The notes below the pieces were generated by a model. That model saw only the letters and a program-made list of their open reading frames with translations. It was not told where the DNA came from and did no database searches. The translations under genes and the position numbers were made by a program. DNA of 17,166 nt from an uncultured Eubacteriales bacterium (GTDB taxonomy: Bacteria; Bacillota; Clostridia; Oscillospirales; Oscillospiraceae), in contig URXW01000038.1 in NCBI GenBank assembly GCA_900551995.1, forward strand, positions 1-17,166, written 5' to 3'. Positions 1 through 9,299 of this stretch are shown piece by piece (position 1 is the first letter of the stretch; each line of letters starts with the position of its first letter).

Positions 1-3587
<3,587 letters not shown>

Positions 3588-3598
3588 AAACCTATACT

Positions 3599-3634
3599 GC
3601 AATATCCCCCGGCCTTGTGCCGGGGGATATTTGC
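3599..3634 (+). terminator. Hairpin after rpoC, probable intrinsic terminator
   Basis: A perfect 13-bp stem (3601-3613 with 3619-3631) closes on a 5-base loop, CTTGT, beginning 13 bases after the rpoC stop. The stem core is CCCCCGGC/GCCGGGGG. The downstream T tract is short (ATATTTG), so termination may be partial and some transcription may continue into the ribosomal-protein genes. Confidence 0.7.
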
Positions 3635-3662
3635 CGTAGGGACGAGCCGTTTTTCGTGATTA

Positions 3663-3692
3663 CCACTGAAATTTGCACGCAGATTTCAGTGG
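3663..3692. repeat. Long inverted repeat upstream of the L7Ae-gene promoter
   Basis: CCACTGAAAT (3663-3672) and ATTTCAGTGG (3683-3692) are perfect 10-base arms. Pairing continues inward as T-G, T-A, G-C and C-G, so the whole 30-base segment is nearly a full palindrome with a 2-base centre. It lies between the rpoC hairpin and the promoter at 3720. It is not followed directly by a T tract (the nearest, ATTTTT, is 9 bases away), so it is not a textbook terminator. It could be a protein-binding palindrome, an RNA processing hairpin or a dispersed chromosomal repeat; the window holds only one copy. Confidence 0.7.
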
Positions 3693-3719
3693 ATTCCACA
3701 ATTTTTCCCGGAATCGTAC

Positions 3720-3748
3720 TTGACGCTTGCCCTCGGCTATGCTATAAT
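3720..3748 (+). promoter_or_regulatory. Sigma-A promoter with extended -10 for the L7Ae/str genes
   Basis: TTGACG (3720-3725), a 17-base spacer and TATAAT (3743-3748), with TGC directly before the -10 box making an extended -10. The predicted start is near 3755, giving a leader of about 55 bases before the GTG at 3810. This would let the translation genes be expressed independently of rpoBC. Confidence 0.88.
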
Positions 3749-3751
3749 TTC

Positions 3752-3781
3752 AAATTGCGCGGGAATCGCTCCGCGAGATTT
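3752..3781 (+). promoter_or_regulatory. Leader stem-loop at the predicted 5' end of the L7Ae/str transcript
   Basis: Bases 3752-3762 pair with 3771-3781. The core is CGCGG/CCGCG with an 8-base loop, extended by AAATT/GATTT past one G-A mismatch (with one T-G wobble). It begins within a few bases of the predicted transcription start and ends well before the ribosome binding site at 3795, so it would be a 5'-terminal mRNA hairpin. Its role is not known. Confidence 0.5.
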
Positions 3782-3794
3782 GTTGTGCGATGAC

Positions 3795-3800
3795 GGGAGG
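3795..3800 (+). promoter_or_regulatory. Ribosome binding site that fixes the GTG start at 3810
   Basis: GGGAGG lies 9 bases before GTG at 3810. No comparable site precedes any upstream in-frame start; in particular the ATG at 3741 is just inside the promoter, so it would not be transcribed. Confidence 0.75.
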
Positions 3801-3809
3801 GAACCGTTC

Positions 3810-4055
3810 GTGTCCGGAGAGCTGAGCGTCAAGGAGAAAGTGGTGGGTCTGAAACAGGTTCGCCGCGCTGTGACGCAGGGCACCGCCCGGTGCGTTTATC
3901 TCGCCTCCGACGCCGAAGAACGGCTCGTTGAGCCGCTGCGCGCCCTGTGCACGCAGGAGGGCATCCCCTGGGACGGCAGCATGACGCTGCAGGAGCTGGG
4001 ACGTGCCTGCGGTATCGCCGTTCCCGCCGCCGCCGTGGCTCTGCTGAGCCGATGA
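3810..4055 (+). CDS. rplGB: L7Ae/YbxF-family kink-turn RNA-binding ribosomal protein
   Basis: An 81-residue protein read from GTG, matching the short bacterial L7Ae-like family (YbxF/RplGB of Bacillus subtilis). Members bind kink-turn RNAs and associate with the ribosome. The family pattern is visible: VVGLKQVRRAV near the start, the strand CVYLASDAEERLVEPL in the middle, and the RNA-contacting signature MTLQELGRACGI followed by an Ala-rich C-terminus. The position between rpoC and rpsL is the conserved one in Firmicutes and supports the call independently. Two hairpins separate it from rpsL, 87 bases downstream. The exact cellular role of these small proteins is less settled than that of archaeal L7Ae, so family membership is firm and function is only general. 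The symbol is by homology and position. Confidence 0.9.
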   Translation: MSGELSVKEKVVGLKQVRRAVTQGTARCVYLASDAEERLVEPLRALCTQEGIPWDGSMTLQELGRACGIAVPAAAVALLSR

Positions 4056-4068
4056 ATTTGTTTCCGTT

Positions 4069-4116
4069 CGGAATAGGGGTCACCCATTCCGTGGAAAAAT
4101 AAAGGGACAATGTCCC
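4069..4116 (+). promoter_or_regulatory. Two hairpins in the L7Ae-rpsL spacer
   Basis: The first hairpin pairs CGGAAT and GGG (4069-4078, with a bulged A at 4075) with CCC and ATTCCG (4083-4091) around a GTCA loop. The second is GGGAC-AAT-GTCCC at 4104-4116. Neither is followed by a T tract, so termination is unlikely. They end about 15 bases before the rpsL ribosome binding site and could affect mRNA processing or translation. Confidence 0.45.
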
Positions 4117-4142
4117 GGAAATCTTATGAAAGGAGAAACCAA

Positions 4143-4559
4143 ATGCCTACTTTTAACCAGCTGGTCAAGCAGGGTCGGAAGAAGAGCACCTACAAGTCCA
4201 ATTCTCCCGCGATGCAGAAGGGTCTGAACACGCTGAAGAACAAGGAGACTGATCTCAGCTCCCCCCAGAAGCGCGGTGTCTGCACTGCCGTCAGAACTGC
4301 GACCCCCAAGAAGCCCAACTCCGCTCTGCGTAAGATCGCCCGTGTGCGCCTGACCAACGGCTACGAAGTCACCGCCTACATCCCCGGCGTGGGGCACTCC
4401 CTGCAGGAGCACTCCGTCGTTATGATCCGCGGTGGCCGTGTCAAGGACCTCCCCGGCGTCCGTTACCACATCATCCGCGGTACTCTGGATACCCAGGGCG
4501 TCTCCGGTCGTATGCAGGCTCGCTCCAAGTACGGCGCAAAGCGTCCGAAGAGCAAGTAA
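4143..4559 (+). CDS. rpsL: 30S ribosomal protein S12
   Basis: S12 of the small subunit decoding centre. The 138-residue length is typical of Firmicutes and includes the roughly 13-residue N-terminal insertion (around residues 25-40) that E. coli S12 lacks. Conserved decoding-site loops are intact: TPKKPNSALRK with K56 and K57 (equivalent to E. coli K43 and K44) and GRVKDLPGVRYH with K101 and D102 (equivalent to K88 and D89). The classical streptomycin-resistance positions therefore carry the usual susceptible-type residues. The start is ATG at 4143, preceded by AAAGGAGAAACCAA; an in-frame ATG at 4110 has no ribosome binding site and lies inside the 4104-4116 hairpin. The C-terminus, SKYGAKRPKSK, is standard. 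rpsG follows after an unusually AT-rich 137-base spacer. Confidence 0.98.
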   Translation: MPTFNQLVKQGRKKSTYKSNSPAMQKGLNTLKNKETDLSSPQKRGVCTAVRTATPKKPNSALRKIARVRLTNGYEVTAYIPGVGHSLQEHSVVMIRGGRVKDLPGVRYHIIRGTLDTQGVSGRMQARSKYGAKRPKSK

Positions 4560-4576
4560 GACTTGCATTATGAGCT

Positions 4577-4606
4577 TTGCCGAAAAGGTTTCTTATATTC
4601 TATATA
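4577..4606 (+). promoter_or_regulatory. Weak promoter candidate in the AT-rich rpsL-rpsG spacer
   Basis: TTGCCG (4577-4582), an 18-base spacer and TATATA (4601-4606), in a run that also contains two overlapping TATAAT hexamers (4603-4608 and 4608-4613). Neither TATAAT has a recognisable -35 box at 16-18 bases. The spacer is markedly AT-rich against its GC-rich surroundings, but the promoter match is weak (4/6 in each box). Confidence 0.25.
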
Positions 4607-4630
4607 ATATAATTACCTCTTTGGCAGGCC

Positions 4631-4660
4631 GTACAACAGCCTACGCAAGCTGTTGAGTAC
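4631..4660 (+). promoter_or_regulatory. Stem-loop just upstream of rpsG, candidate S7 autoregulatory site
   Basis: GTAC-AACAGC (4631-4640) pairs with GCTGTT-GA-GTAC (4649-4660), leaving an 8-base loop and a 2-base GA bulge. It ends 21 bases before the rpsG ribosome binding site. In E. coli, S7 represses its own translation by binding the rpsL-rpsG spacer; the location is analogous, but similarity of this hairpin to the S7 site in 16S rRNA has not been shown. Confidence 0.45.
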
Positions 4661-4681
4661 CTGTGAAATCATATTTTTATG

Positions 4682-4688
4682 AAGGAGG
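4682..4688 (+). promoter_or_regulatory. Ribosome binding site that fixes the GTG start of rpsG
   Basis: AAGGAGG lies 8 bases before GTG at 4697. The in-frame ATG at 4679 is upstream of this site and would add six residues (MKEGSI) foreign to the S7 family, so GTG is chosen. Confidence 0.88.
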
Positions 4689-4696
4689 GAAGCATA

Positions 4697-5167
4697 GTGC
4701 CCAGAAGAGGTAATGTTCCCAAGAGAGAGATCTTGCCCGATCCTATGTACAACTCCGTGCTGGTGACCAAGCTGGTCAACAGCATCATGTTGGACGGTAA
4801 AAAGGGCGTTGCACAGAAGGTCGTTTACGGTGCCTTTGACATCATCAAGGACAAGACCGAGAAGGATCCTCTGGAAGTGTTCACCCAGGCTATGGAGAAT
4901 ATCATGCCCAGCCTGGAGGTCAAGGCCCGCCGTGTCGGCGGTGCCACGTATCAGGTCCCCATGGAGGTTCGCCCCGCCCGTCGCCAGACCCTCGGTCTGC
5001 GCTGGCTGACGAACTACTCCCGCGCCCGCGGTGAGCGCACCATGGCCGAGCGTCTCGCCGGCGAGATCATGGACGCCGCCAACAACACCGGCTCTGCCGT
5101 GAAGAAGCGCGAGGACACCCACAAGATGGCAGAGTCCAACAAGGCCTTTGCCCATTTCCGCTGGTAA
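4697..5167 (+). CDS. rpsG: 30S ribosomal protein S7
   Basis: S7 nucleates assembly of the 30S head by binding the 3' domain of 16S rRNA and lies near the E site. The protein is 156 residues, the standard length, starting from GTG as MPRRGNVPKREILPDP. Conserved blocks are visible: DPMYNSVLVTKLVNSIMLDGKK near the N-terminus, NIMPSLEVKARRVGGATYQVP in the middle (the beta-hairpin region), then RRQTLGLRWL and the C-terminal EDTHKMAESNKAFAHFRW. It follows rpsL and precedes fusA by 30 bases, the standard str operon order. A hairpin at 4631-4660 could be its feedback control site. Nothing in the protein looks unusual. Confidence 0.98.
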   Translation: MPRRGNVPKREILPDPMYNSVLVTKLVNSIMLDGKKGVAQKVVYGAFDIIKDKTEKDPLEVFTQAMENIMPSLEVKARRVGGATYQVPMEVRPARRQTLGLRWLTNYSRARGERTMAERLAGEIMDAANNTGSAVKKREDTHKMAESNKAFAHFRW

Positions 5168-5197
5168 GCTTACCAACGAAGCAAAAAGGAGAACGGT

Positions 5198-7306
5198 ATG
5201 CCGAGAAAGGTTACACTGGAAAATACGAGAAATATCGGCATCATGGCACACATCGATGCAGGCAAGACCACGACCACAGAGCGTATTTTGTACTATACGG
5301 GCGTGAACTACAAGCTGGGTGAGACGCACGAGGGTACCGCTACCATGGACTGGATGGAGCAGGAGCAGGAGCGTGGTATCACCATCACCTCCGCCGCTAC
5401 CACCTGCTACTGGAAGGGCTCCAAGGATCAGTTCCCCCAGACGCGTATCAACATCATTGACACACCGGGTCATGTGGACTTCACTGTGGAGGTGGAACGT
5501 TCTCTGCGCGTGCTGGACGGTTCCGTCACTGTTATGTGTGCCAAGGGTGGTGTGGAGCCGCAGTCCGAGACTGTGTGGCGTCAGGCCGATCACTACCATG
5601 TCCCCCGGATGATCTACGTCAACAAAATGGACATCACCGGCGCGGATTTCTTCCACGTGCTGGACATGGTGCATGACCGCCTGAAGGCCAACGCCGTCCC
5701 CATCCAGCTCCCCATCGGGAAAGAGGATACCTTCCGCGGTATCATCGATCTGGTGGAGATGGATGCCGATATTTATTACGATCAGTTGGGCAAGGATATG
5801 CGCGTGGAGCCTATCCCCGAGGATTTGGTAGACCTTGCCAACGAGTACCGCGAGAAGCTGCTGGATGCCGTTTCCATGTTCGACGACGAGATCATGGAGA
5901 TGTATCTGGAGGGGAAGGAGATCCCCACCGAAAAGATCCGCAACGCCATCCGCCAGGCCACCTGCGCCGTGGAGATGGTGCCCGTGGTCTGCGGCTCCAG
6001 CTATCGCAACAAGGGCGTGCAGAAGCTGCTGGACGCCATCGTGGACTATATGCCCGCCCCCACCGACGTACCCGCTATCAAGGGCGTCAACCCCAAGACC
6101 GACGAGGAGGAGGAGCGTAAGTCTTCCGACGACGAGCCCTTCGCCGCGCTGGCATTCAAGATCATGACCGATCCCTATGTGGGTCGTCTGAGCTTCTTCC
6201 GCGTCTACTCCGGCACGCTGAGCACCGGGTCCTCTGTCCTCAATGCCACTAAGGGCAAGCGCGAGCGTATGGGGCGCATTTTGCAGATGCACGCCAACCA
6301 CCGCGAGGACATTGATACGGTCTACTCCGGCGACATCGCCGCCGTGGTGGGTCTGAAGAACACCACCACCGGCGATACCCTGTGTGATGAGAAGCATCCC
6401 ATCATTCTGGAGTCCATGGAGTTCCCCGAGCCCGTGATCCGCGTGGCCATCGAGCCCAAGACCAAGGCCGGTCAGGAGAAGATGAGCGTGGCTCTCGCCA
6501 AGCTGGCGGAGGAGGATCCCACCTTCCGCACCTACACCGACGAGGAGACGGGTCAGACCATCATCGCCGGTATGGGCGAGCTGCATCTGGAGATCATCGT
6601 GGATCGTCTGCTCCGCGAGTTCAAGGTGGAGGCCAACGTGGGCGCACCTCAGGTGGCGTACAAGGAGACCATCCGCAAGGCGGTGGATCAGGATACCAAG
6701 TATGCCCGTCAGTCCGGCGGTAAGGGTCAGTACGGTCACGTCAAGATCCACGTGGAGCCCAACGAGTCCGGCAAGGGCTACGAATTTGTCAACGCAGTGG
6801 TGGGCGGCGCGATCCCCAAGGAGTATATCCCCGCTATCGACGCCGGTATCCAGGGCGCAATGCTCTCCGGCACCGTGGCTGGCTATCCCGTGGTGGATGT
6901 GAAGGTCACTCTGTTCGACGGCTCCTATCACGAGGTGGACTCCTCCGAGATGGCGTTCAAGATCGCCGGCTCCATGGCCTTCAAGGAGGCTATGCGTAAG
7001 GCGGAGCCCACGCTGCTGGAGCCCATTATGAAGGTCTGCGTTATCGTGCCCGACGAGTATATGGGCGACGTTATCGGCGACCTGAATGCCCGCCGCGGTC
7101 AGATCCAGGGCTATGAGATGCGCTCCGGCGCACAGCAGATCGATGCGTTCGTTCCGCTGGCTGAGATGTTCGGTTATGCCACCGACCTGCGTTCCCGTAC
7201 ACAGGGCCGCGGTCAGTATACCATGGAGCCCAGCCACTATATCGAGCTGCCCAAGGGTCTGCAGGAGAAGCTCATCGCCAAGCGCACCGGTAAGGAAAAT
7301 TTGTAA
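5198..7306 (+). CDS. fusA: Elongation factor G (EF-G)
   Basis: Translational GTPase that drives tRNA-mRNA translocation and, with RRF, ribosome recycling. The protein is 702 residues, close to the usual 690-705. GTPase motifs are intact: AHIDAGKT at 17-24 (P-loop), the switch I region around EQERGITI, DTPGH at 88-92 with the catalytic-position H92, and NKMD at 142-145. Domains II-V follow in order; the domain IV segment YARQSGGKGQYGHV and the C-terminal RSRTQGRGQYTMEPSHY are conserved as in canonical FusA. A short acidic stretch (DEEEERKSSDDEP, near 303-315) precedes domain II. The ATG at 5198 has AAAAGGAGA 5 bases upstream. It is the third gene of the str operon and tuf follows after 107 bases with its own promoter. 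Confidence 0.98.
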   Translation: MPRKVTLENTRNIGIMAHIDAGKTTTTERILYYTGVNYKLGETHEGTATMDWMEQEQERGITITSAATTCYWKGSKDQFPQTRINIIDTPGHVDFTVEVERSLRVLDGSVTVMCAKGGVEPQSETVWRQADHYHVPRMIYVNKMDITGADFFHVLDMVHDRLKANAVPIQLPIGKEDTFRGIIDLVEMDADIYYDQLGKDMRVEPIPEDLVDLANEYREKLLDAVSMFDDEIMEMYLEGKEIPTEKIRNAIRQATCAVEMVPVVCGSSYRNKGVQKLLDAIVDYMPAPTDVPAIKGVNPKTDEEEERKSSDDEPFAALAFKIMTDPYVGRLSFFRVYSGTLSTGSSVLNATKGKRERMGRILQMHANHREDIDTVYSGDIAAVVGLKNTTTGDTLCDEKHPIILESMEFPEPVIRVAIEPKTKAGQEKMSVALAKLAEEDPTFRTYTDEETGQTIIAGMGELHLEIIVDRLLREFKVEANVGAPQVAYKETIRKAVDQDTKYARQSGGKGQYGHVKIHVEPNESGKGYEFVNAVVGGAIPKEYIPAIDAGIQGAMLSGTVAGYPVVDVKVTLFDGSYHEVDSSEMAFKIAGSMAFKEAMRKAEPTLLEPIMKVCVIVPDEYMGDVIGDLNARRGQIQGYEMRSGAQQIDAFVPLAEMFGYATDLRSRTQGRGQYTMEPSHYIELPKGLQEKLIAKRTGKENL

Positions 7307-7321
7307 AAGCGTATTTTACGA

Positions 7322-7350
7322 TTGATTTTCCCACCGAAATATTGTAAAAT
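7322..7350 (+). promoter_or_regulatory. Sigma-A promoter for tuf
   Basis: TTGATT (7322-7327), a 17-base spacer and TAAAAT (7345-7350), with a predicted start near 7357. It lies in the fusA-tuf spacer and would give extra EF-Tu expression beyond read-through from fusA. Confidence 0.8.
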
Positions 7351-7375
7351 GGCAGTGTTAGACTGTAACGCTGCC
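7351..7375 (+). promoter_or_regulatory. Inverted repeat directly downstream of the tuf -10 box
   Basis: GGCAGTGTTA (7351-7360) pairs with TAACGCTGCC (7366-7375) around GACTG, with one T-G wobble. It abuts the -10 box and spans the predicted start. In DNA it could act as an operator. If transcription began a few bases earlier than predicted, it would form a hairpin at the extreme 5' end of the tuf mRNA. Confidence 0.6.
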
Positions 7376-7413
7376 CACACATGATACAAAAATGTTAAGG
7401 AGGATCATTTCAA

Positions 7414-8616
7414 ATGGCTAAGCAGAAATTTGAGAGAACTAAGCCCCACGTTAACATCGGTACCATCGGTCACATCGACCATGGTAAGACTACCCTGACC
7501 GCAGCCATCACCAAGTTCCTGGCTCTGCAGGGCGGTGCTGAGTACACCGATTACGCTTCCATCGATAAGGCTCCCGAAGAGCGCGAGCGCGGCATTACCA
7601 TCAACACCGCCCACGTGGAGTACGAGACCGCCAAGCGTCACTATGCCCACGTTGACTGCCCGGGCCACGCCGACTATATCAAGAACATGATCACCGGTGC
7701 TGCCCAGATGGACGGTGCTATCCTGGTTATCGCTGCCTCCGACGGCCCCATGGCGCAGACTCGTGAGCACCTGCTGCTGGCCCGTCAGGTGAACGTGCCC
7801 TCCGTGTTGGTGTTCCTGAACAAGTGCGACCAGGTCGACGATGAGGAGCTGCTGGAGCTGGTGGAGATGGAAGTTCGCGAGCTGCTGGACTTCTACGGCT
7901 TCCCCGGCGATGACACCCCCATCATCCGTGGTTCCGCTCTGAACGCTCTGGTTTCCGAGTCCACCGATCCCAACGCTCCCGAGTATGCCTGCATCAAGGA
8001 GCTGATGGACGCTGTTGACACCTGGATCCCCACCCCCGACCGCAAGGAGGATATGCCCTTCCTGATGCCCGTCGAGGACGTGTTCACCATCTCCGGCCGT
8101 GGTACCGTGGCTACCGGCCGTGTGGAGCGCGGTAAGCTGACTCTGAACGAGAAGGTCGAGATCGTCGGTCTGTCCGATGAGAAGCGCGAGACCACCGTTA
8201 CCGGTATCGAGATGTTCCACAAGCTGCTGGACTACGCTGAAGCCGGCGACAACATCGGTGCTCTGCTGCGTGGCGTTGCCAAGACCGAGATCGAGCGCGG
8301 TCAGGTTCTGTCCAAGCCCGGTTCCATTCATCCCCACACCAAGTTCGTTGGTCAGGTGTACGTTCTGACCAAGGACGAGGGTGGCCGTCACACCCCCTTC
8401 TTCAATAACTATCGTCCCCAGTTCTACTTCCGTACCACCGACGTGACCGGCGTCATCACTCTGCCCGAGGGCACCGAGATGTGCATGCCCGGCGATAACG
8501 TCGATATGAAGGTCGAGCTGATCACCCCCATCGCCATCGAGAACGGTCTGCGTTTCGCTATCCGTGAGGGTGGCCGTACCGTGGGTTCCGGCGTTGTTAT
8601 CGAGATTGACGAGTAA
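7414..8616 (+). CDS. tuf: Elongation factor Tu (EF-Tu)
   Basis: GTPase that delivers aminoacyl-tRNA to the ribosomal A site. The protein is 400 residues, within the usual 393-400. Motifs are GHIDHGKT at 19-26, DCPGH at 81-85 with catalytic H85, NKCD at 136-139, and GSALNAL near 173-179 (the SAL guanine-binding loop). Domain II contains SGRGTVATGRVERG, and domain III contains HTPFFNNYRPQFYFRTTDVTG and the terminal REGGRTVGSGVV. A small departure from the common sequence is DGPMAQTREH, where most bacteria have DGPMPQTREH. The start is set by TAAGGAGGA (7396-7404), 9 bases before ATG. The gene ends the str cluster at a strong terminator. Confidence 0.99.
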   Translation: MAKQKFERTKPHVNIGTIGHIDHGKTTLTAAITKFLALQGGAEYTDYASIDKAPEERERGITINTAHVEYETAKRHYAHVDCPGHADYIKNMITGAAQMDGAILVIAASDGPMAQTREHLLLARQVNVPSVLVFLNKCDQVDDEELLELVEMEVRELLDFYGFPGDDTPIIRGSALNALVSESTDPNAPEYACIKELMDAVDTWIPTPDRKEDMPFLMPVEDVFTISGRGTVATGRVERGKLTLNEKVEIVGLSDEKRETTVTGIEMFHKLLDYAEAGDNIGALLRGVAKTEIERGQVLSKPGSIHPHTKFVGQVYVLTKDEGGRHTPFFNNYRPQFYFRTTDVTGVITLPEGTEMCMPGDNVDMKVELITPIAIENGLRFAIREGGRTVGSGVVIEIDE

Positions 8617-8636
8617 TTTACCCCCACAGGGATAAA

Positions 8637-8674
8637 GCAAAAAGAGGAAGCCGAAGGGCTTCCTCTTTTTTTGC
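8637..8674. terminator. Strong, probably bidirectional terminator between tuf and the convergent lipoprotein gene
   Basis: AGAGGAAGCC pairs with GGCTTCCTCT around GAAG (core 8643-8666), followed by a T tract up to 8672. The upstream arm is preceded by an A tract (8639-8642), so the minus strand also reads as hairpin plus T tract. It can stop tuf transcription and also transcription arriving from the minus-strand gene at 8764-9216. Confidence 0.93.
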
Positions 8675-8763
8675 GTGGGGAGAGGGCACAGGGCGGAAAT
8701 ACCGGCGGTGGGAGATAATGCTCTGTATAATTGCGGCAAGATTCTACAAATTGTATCGTTTTT

Positions 8764-9216
8764 CTACACCGCGGGGAAGGGCAAGCCATGCTGGAAGCCG
8801 CCTTTTCCCGTGGCGACGATGTCTCCGCCGATGAGCACGTCACCGCAGAGATACAGGTTTGCCTGCACACCGGCGTCCACGCCGGGGTAGTTGGTCACGC
8901 GGAAGGTGTACCGGCGCACCGGTTGTCCCGCATAGTCTGTAAAGGGAAAGCCCTGTTCGGTCTGCATCTGACCGTAGTCGCCCCAGCTGTCCGTCAGCTG
9001 CGGGGGAAGCTGGAGATCCAGCGTCTCCAGAGGGGCGTCCTCCACCTGCCAGCCCAGCTGGCGGAGATAGCTCGTCATCGCCTGCGTGTCCGACAGTGTA
9101 ATAGGCTCCGCCTTGCCGGCGAAGCACCCCGCCAGCACCACCGCCGTGGCGGCGATCGCCGCCGCAATGGCGGCGAAGCCGGCAAACCGCCGCTTGGAGA
9201 TATGCAATATCACCAT
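8764..9216 (-). CDS. DUF4830-family lipoprotein
   Basis: A 150-residue predicted lipoprotein. Read from ATG at 9216 it has a basic start (MVILHISKRR), a hydrophobic Ala-rich segment (about 11-29) and a lipobox LAGC with the lipidated cysteine at C31. The rest resembles the DUF4830 family found in Clostridia: a YLRQLGWQVED segment, then GQMQTEQGFPFTDYAGQPV, RRYTFRVTNYP, an ANLYLCGDVLIGGDIV strand pair and a GGFQHGLP ending. No enzymatic role is established for this family. It would be anchored on the outer face of the membrane. It is the only minus-strand gene, convergent with tuf and divergent from rsuA, so it is its own transcription unit. I see no clear promoter for it in the short divergent region. 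The family call is from memory of the pattern. Confidence 0.82.
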   Translation of the reverse strand: MVILHISKRRFAGFAAIAAAIAATAVVLAGCFAGKAEPITLSDTQAMTSYLRQLGWQVEDAPLETLDLQLPPQLTDSWGDYGQMQTEQGFPFTDYAGQPVRRYTFRVTNYPGVDAGVQANLYLCGDVLIGGDIVATGKGGFQHGLPFPAV

Positions 9217-9222
9217 GTTCAT

Positions 9223-9228
9223 CACCTC
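9223..9228 (-). promoter_or_regulatory. Ribosome binding site that fixes the lipoprotein start
   Basis: On the minus strand GAGGTG lies 6 bases before ATG at 9216. The in-frame ATG at 9222 abuts this site and the one at 9246 lies upstream of it, so 9216 is the best start and gives a compact lipoprotein signal peptide. Confidence 0.7.
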
Positions 9229-9239
9229 ATAATTACCTA

Positions 9240-9268
9240 TTTCCAACCCGGCGGGAATATGCTATCAT
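9240..9268 (+). promoter_or_regulatory. Extended -10 promoter for rsuA
   Basis: TTTCCA (9240-9245), a 17-base spacer and TATCAT (9263-9268), with TGC directly before the -10 box. The -10 region, TATGCTATCAT, closely resembles that of the promoter at 3720-3748 (TATGCTATAAT). The predicted start is near 9275, giving a leader of about 25 bases. Confidence 0.65.
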
Positions 9269-9299
9269 AGGGAAAAAAAGCGGGAAGGGGGCGCGGAGA

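Noticed and set aside
4143..4559. Possible streptomycin-resistance substitution in S12
   Set aside because: The residues equivalent to E. coli K43 and K88 are both lysine, the usual susceptible-type state.
4613..7237. Very long minus-strand open frame (874 codons) opposite rpsG and fusA
   Set aside because: Its predicted protein is a His/Gly/Leu-rich mirror of highly conserved fusA codons, a known artefact of biased codon use on the sense strand. No ribosome binding site or family similarity.
7303..7319. GTAAAA/TTTTAC inverted repeat at the fusA stop as a terminator
   Set aside because: A 6-bp AT-dominated stem without a T tract; too weak to call.
8726..8731. TATAAT on the plus strand in the tuf-lipoprotein spacer
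   Set aside because: No -35 box at the right distance (CGGCGG instead) and no plus-strand gene downstream before rsuA.
7405..8739. Minus-strand open frame opposite tuf (444 codons)
   Set aside because: Antisense shadow of tuf with low-complexity composition; it runs through the tuf terminator hairpin and lacks any recognisable domain.
8745..8755. Small palindrome TACAAATTGTA near the lipoprotein gene end
   Set aside because: Only five pairs around one base and AT-rich; likely chance, with the strong terminator at 8637-8674 close by.
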